Assembly (NCBI GenBank): GCA_002482435.1
Contig: DLFZ01000056.1
Coordinates: 169 to 7,427 of the forward strand
Direction of reading: 5' to 3'
Length of the DNA: 7,259 nucleotides
Origin: Christensenella sp. UBA7707
GTDB lineage: Bacteria; Bacillota; Clostridia; Christensenellales; CAG-138
Both the position numbers and the translations under genes were made by a program. The number at the start of each line of letters is the position of its first letter. Within the stretch, counting starts at the first letter, position 1. Of the stretch, positions 5,874-7,259 are shown in pieces. A model generated the notes under the pieces. That model had not been told where the DNA came from and did not search any database. It saw only the letters and a program-made list of their open reading frames with translations.

Positions 5874-6456
5874 TTTTGATGTTTCCTTCCTTATGCTTTT
5901 TTCTCTGCCCAAGCGCAGCAGTTATAATTTGTGTGGAACGAATTGTAAGTATTCCTTCCACTTTCAGCCAAAAAACAGGACGTGAAAAATCCGGTGCAAC
6001 TGAAACATCCCCATTTTCCACATGAAGAAAAAAGCGGAAAAATTCGTTAAAAAGAATACGCAGTGCGCCGCACAAAAGCACCGTTTGATACGCATCCTCC
6101 TCAATCCCAATCCGACACCTCACCCGAAGCATCTCGAAGGCACGCCTTTTTAAAATGGACCGCACAATCGCATCGGCAGCGCCGCCCTTTTTGTCTTCTG
6201 GTTTCTTCTCGTTGGGCTTGGGCTCTATTTTTTTATATGGTTTGCCGTTGACGGCAAGCCAAAGCTTGGTTTCACCAAACGCCGCGCATGCAAGAAAACC
6301 GTGGATACGAAGCCGCAGCAACCGGTAAAAAAACGCCGCTTCCGCGGAAAACGTTGGGCGGAAACTATCCACGCGCAGCATAAAGCGCAGCCGCACCGGC
6401 ACAAGTATCCCTACGACCACAACGATAAAAAGCGCGAGCAAAACAAAAAGAACCAT
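5857..6456 (-). CDS. DUF2953 family single-pass membrane protein
   Basis: Function is unknown. The 199-residue protein has one N-terminal transmembrane segment (about 2-20), followed by a basic strand-rich part (VRLRFMLRVDSFRPTFSAEAAFF) and a Lys/Pro/Glu-rich linker (about 75-92, KPNEKKPEDKK). A second folded part contains RCRIGIEEDAYQTVLLCGALR and VSVAPDFSRPVFWLKVEGIL. These last two segments are what I recall from DUF2953 proteins found beside ytfJ in Clostridia. The ATG has a clear AAGGAGGG site at 6461-6468. It sits 77 nt after scpB and overlaps ytfJ by 17 nt, so the two are likely co-translated. The genomic link with ytfJ and a carboxypeptidase hints at a spore or envelope role; this is inference only. 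Confidence 0.8.
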   Translation of the reverse strand: MVLFVLLALFIVVVVGILVPVRLRFMLRVDSFRPTFSAEAAFFYRLLRLRIHGFLACAAFGETKLWLAVNGKPYKKIEPKPNEKKPEDKKGGAADAIVRSILKRRAFEMLRVRCRIGIEEDAYQTVLLCGALRILFNEFFRFFLHVENGDVSVAPDFSRPVFWLKVEGILTIRSTQIITAALGQRKKHKEGNIKNVASD

Positions 6457-6533
6457 ACCGCCCTCCTTGGGTGTACGGTTCTTAGGTTTTACGATTGTAT
6501 GGAAAAATATGTTTGCTGCGTTCCTTCTATTGC

Positions 6534-7094
6534 CTATTGTGCAAGATCAAGCGTTTCCTGAGCAGCTTCCTCATCACTCTTAAGGTAGGTTTCGTAACAG
6601 GGCAGATCCTTGATCGAGGAGATGCCAAACTGGCGCAAAAACGCATCGGTCGTACCAAAAAGCATTGGGCGGCCGACGGCATCCTTTCGTCCAAGCTCAT
6701 GAATCAGGCCAAGCTTTACAAGCTGGCTCACGGAGTATTCGCAGCGCACGCCTCGCACGGCTTCAATTTCGGCGCGAGTCACAGGCTGGCGGTAGGCAAC
6801 GACGGAAAGCGTTTCAAGCATGGCCTGGGAAAACGACTTGGTCTGCGCAGGCTGTAAAAGCTCCTCGACATAGGATGCGTACTTTTTGTTGGATACAAGC
6901 TGCACGGTTTCTTCCGTACGGTACAAAAGGATTCCTCGCTGCTCGCTTTTATAAAGGTTGTCCATGGTATCAAGAAGATGCAAAATCTCCATCTGTGTCA
7001 CCCCGAGCGCCCTTTGAAGCTGCACCGTGGAAACAGGCTCACCAGAAACAAACAAAATACATTCTATGGCGGAAATTCGTTCGTCGTAGCTCAT
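6534..7094 (-). CDS. scpB: Segregation and condensation protein B
   Basis: Non-SMC subunit of the bacterial condensin. ScpB dimers bind the kleisin ScpA and help SMC organise and segregate chromosomes. The 186 residues contain two winged-helix domains. The N-terminal one starts at IECILFVSGEPVS (10-22). The second carries the diagnostic run SQAMLETLSVVAYRQPVTRAE with EAVRGVRCEYSVSQL, then GLIHELGRKDAVGRPMLFGTT (129-149) and FGISSIKDLP (156-165). Length is usual for the family. The ATG follows scpA's TAG by 9 nt, and its AGGAG site (7101-7105) overlaps that stop codon, so translation of the two is likely coupled. A short acidic C-terminal tail (about 173-186) is normal for the family. Confidence 0.96.
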   Translation of the reverse strand: MSYDERISAIECILFVSGEPVSTVQLQRALGVTQMEILHLLDTMDNLYKSEQRGILLYRTEETVQLVSNKKYASYVEELLQPAQTKSFSQAMLETLSVVAYRQPVTRAEIEAVRGVRCEYSVSQLVKLGLIHELGRKDAVGRPMLFGTTDAFLRQFGISSIKDLPCYETYLKSDEEAAQETLDLAQ

Positions 7095-7103
7095 GTGCGG
7101 CTC

Positions 7104-7259
7104 CTACTGCTCGTCGGCATATTCGATGTCGGAATCGTTCTCAAGTAGCTTCCCGGCAATCAGCGTAATGGGTTCAAACGGAGCGCGCTGTTTGATGCGG
7201 ATTTCTCCGTAGACAAGCATCTCCAGCAGAGCCATAAACGTCACAATGCGTTCAAGCTT
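7104..7259 (-). CDS. scpA: Segregation and condensation protein A, C-terminal 51 residues only
   Basis: Kleisin subunit of the SMC-ScpAB condensin; its C-terminal winged helix binds the SMC head domain. Only the last 51 residues and the stop TAG are inside the window. They read KLERIVTFMALLEMLVYGEI, then IKQRAPFEPITLIAGKL and an acidic end (ENDSDIEYADEQ). This matches the ScpA C-terminus, where a VTFLALLEL-type helix is followed by a short wing. The identification is strengthened by scpB starting 9 nt downstream. The rest of the gene lies beyond the window edge. Confidence 0.9.
   Translation of the reverse strand, partial: KLERIVTFMALLEMLVYGEIRIKQRAPFEPITLIAGKLLENDSDIEYADEQ

Noticed and set aside
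5874..5912. A 13-residue N-terminal extension of ytfJ
   Set aside because: The extra residues are not like the family start, and the ATG at 5873 has a purine-rich site upstream and coincides with the start of family homology.
5152..5985. A 277-residue open frame on the plus strand
   Set aside because: It runs antisense across the carboxypeptidase start, ytfJ and the end of DUF2953, all well supported. The composition is Ser/Arg-rich and low in order, as expected for an antisense shadow.

Overview
The window looks like a chromosomal segment of a spore-forming Bacillota, most likely a Clostridia-class gut or anaerobe lineage. The evidence is the run scpA-scpB-DUF2953-ytfJ-D,D-carboxypeptidase, strong AAGGAGG-type ribosome binding sites, a TTG start, and a biotin-dependent carboxyltransferase set of the kind anaerobes use. 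GC is moderate to slightly high. I cannot name a genus from sequence alone. There are no RNA genes, insertion sequences, CRISPR arrays or prophage genes that I can see, and coding density is high throughout.

Layout. (1) Positions 1-783, plus strand: the 3' two-thirds of kbl (2-amino-3-ketobutyrate CoA ligase), cut by the window edge. (2) Positions 813-851: a strong hairpin with U-rich tails on both sides, shared as a bidirectional terminator by kbl and the convergent minus-strand genes. (3) Positions 858-3307, minus strand, read from 3307 down: a three-gene cassette. It encodes a TTG-started single-pass membrane protein with three tandem OadG-like C-terminal motifs, then a free-standing biotin carrier protein, then an OadA/PycB-type carboxyltransferase that has lost its own biotin domain but keeps an Ala/Pro linker and a short C-terminal tail. 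(4) Positions 3308-3477: an AT-rich gap with a perfect 9-bp inverted repeat, the probable control region of the cassette. (5) Positions 3478-4203: rluB, a 23S rRNA pseudouridine synthase, separated by a likely intrinsic terminator (4230-4270) from the cluster upstream of it. (6) Positions 4289-7259, minus strand, read from the window end: scpA (3' end only), scpB, a DUF2953 membrane protein, ytfJ (GerW family) and a secreted D-alanyl-D-alanine carboxypeptidase. The last three are packed very tightly (17-nt overlap, then 1-nt gap).

How the genes work together. The scpA-to-carboxypeptidase block joins chromosome condensation and segregation (ScpAB with SMC) to spore-associated functions (YtfJ, a carboxypeptidase), an arrangement related to the Bacillus scpA-scpB-...-dacB-spmAB-rluB neighbourhood. 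The cassette at 858-3307 reads as a membrane-tethered biotin carboxyltransferase module: the carrier protein shuttles carboxybiotin, the alpha-like subunit transfers or releases the carboxyl group, and the small membrane protein is a probable scaffold. No sodium-pump beta subunit (OadB/GcdB) and no biotin carboxylase is encoded in the window, so the module is incomplete here and its direction (decarboxylation with Na+ export, transcarboxylation, or carboxylation) is open. The most unusual item is the triplicated scaffold motif; the rest is largely ordinary housekeeping content.
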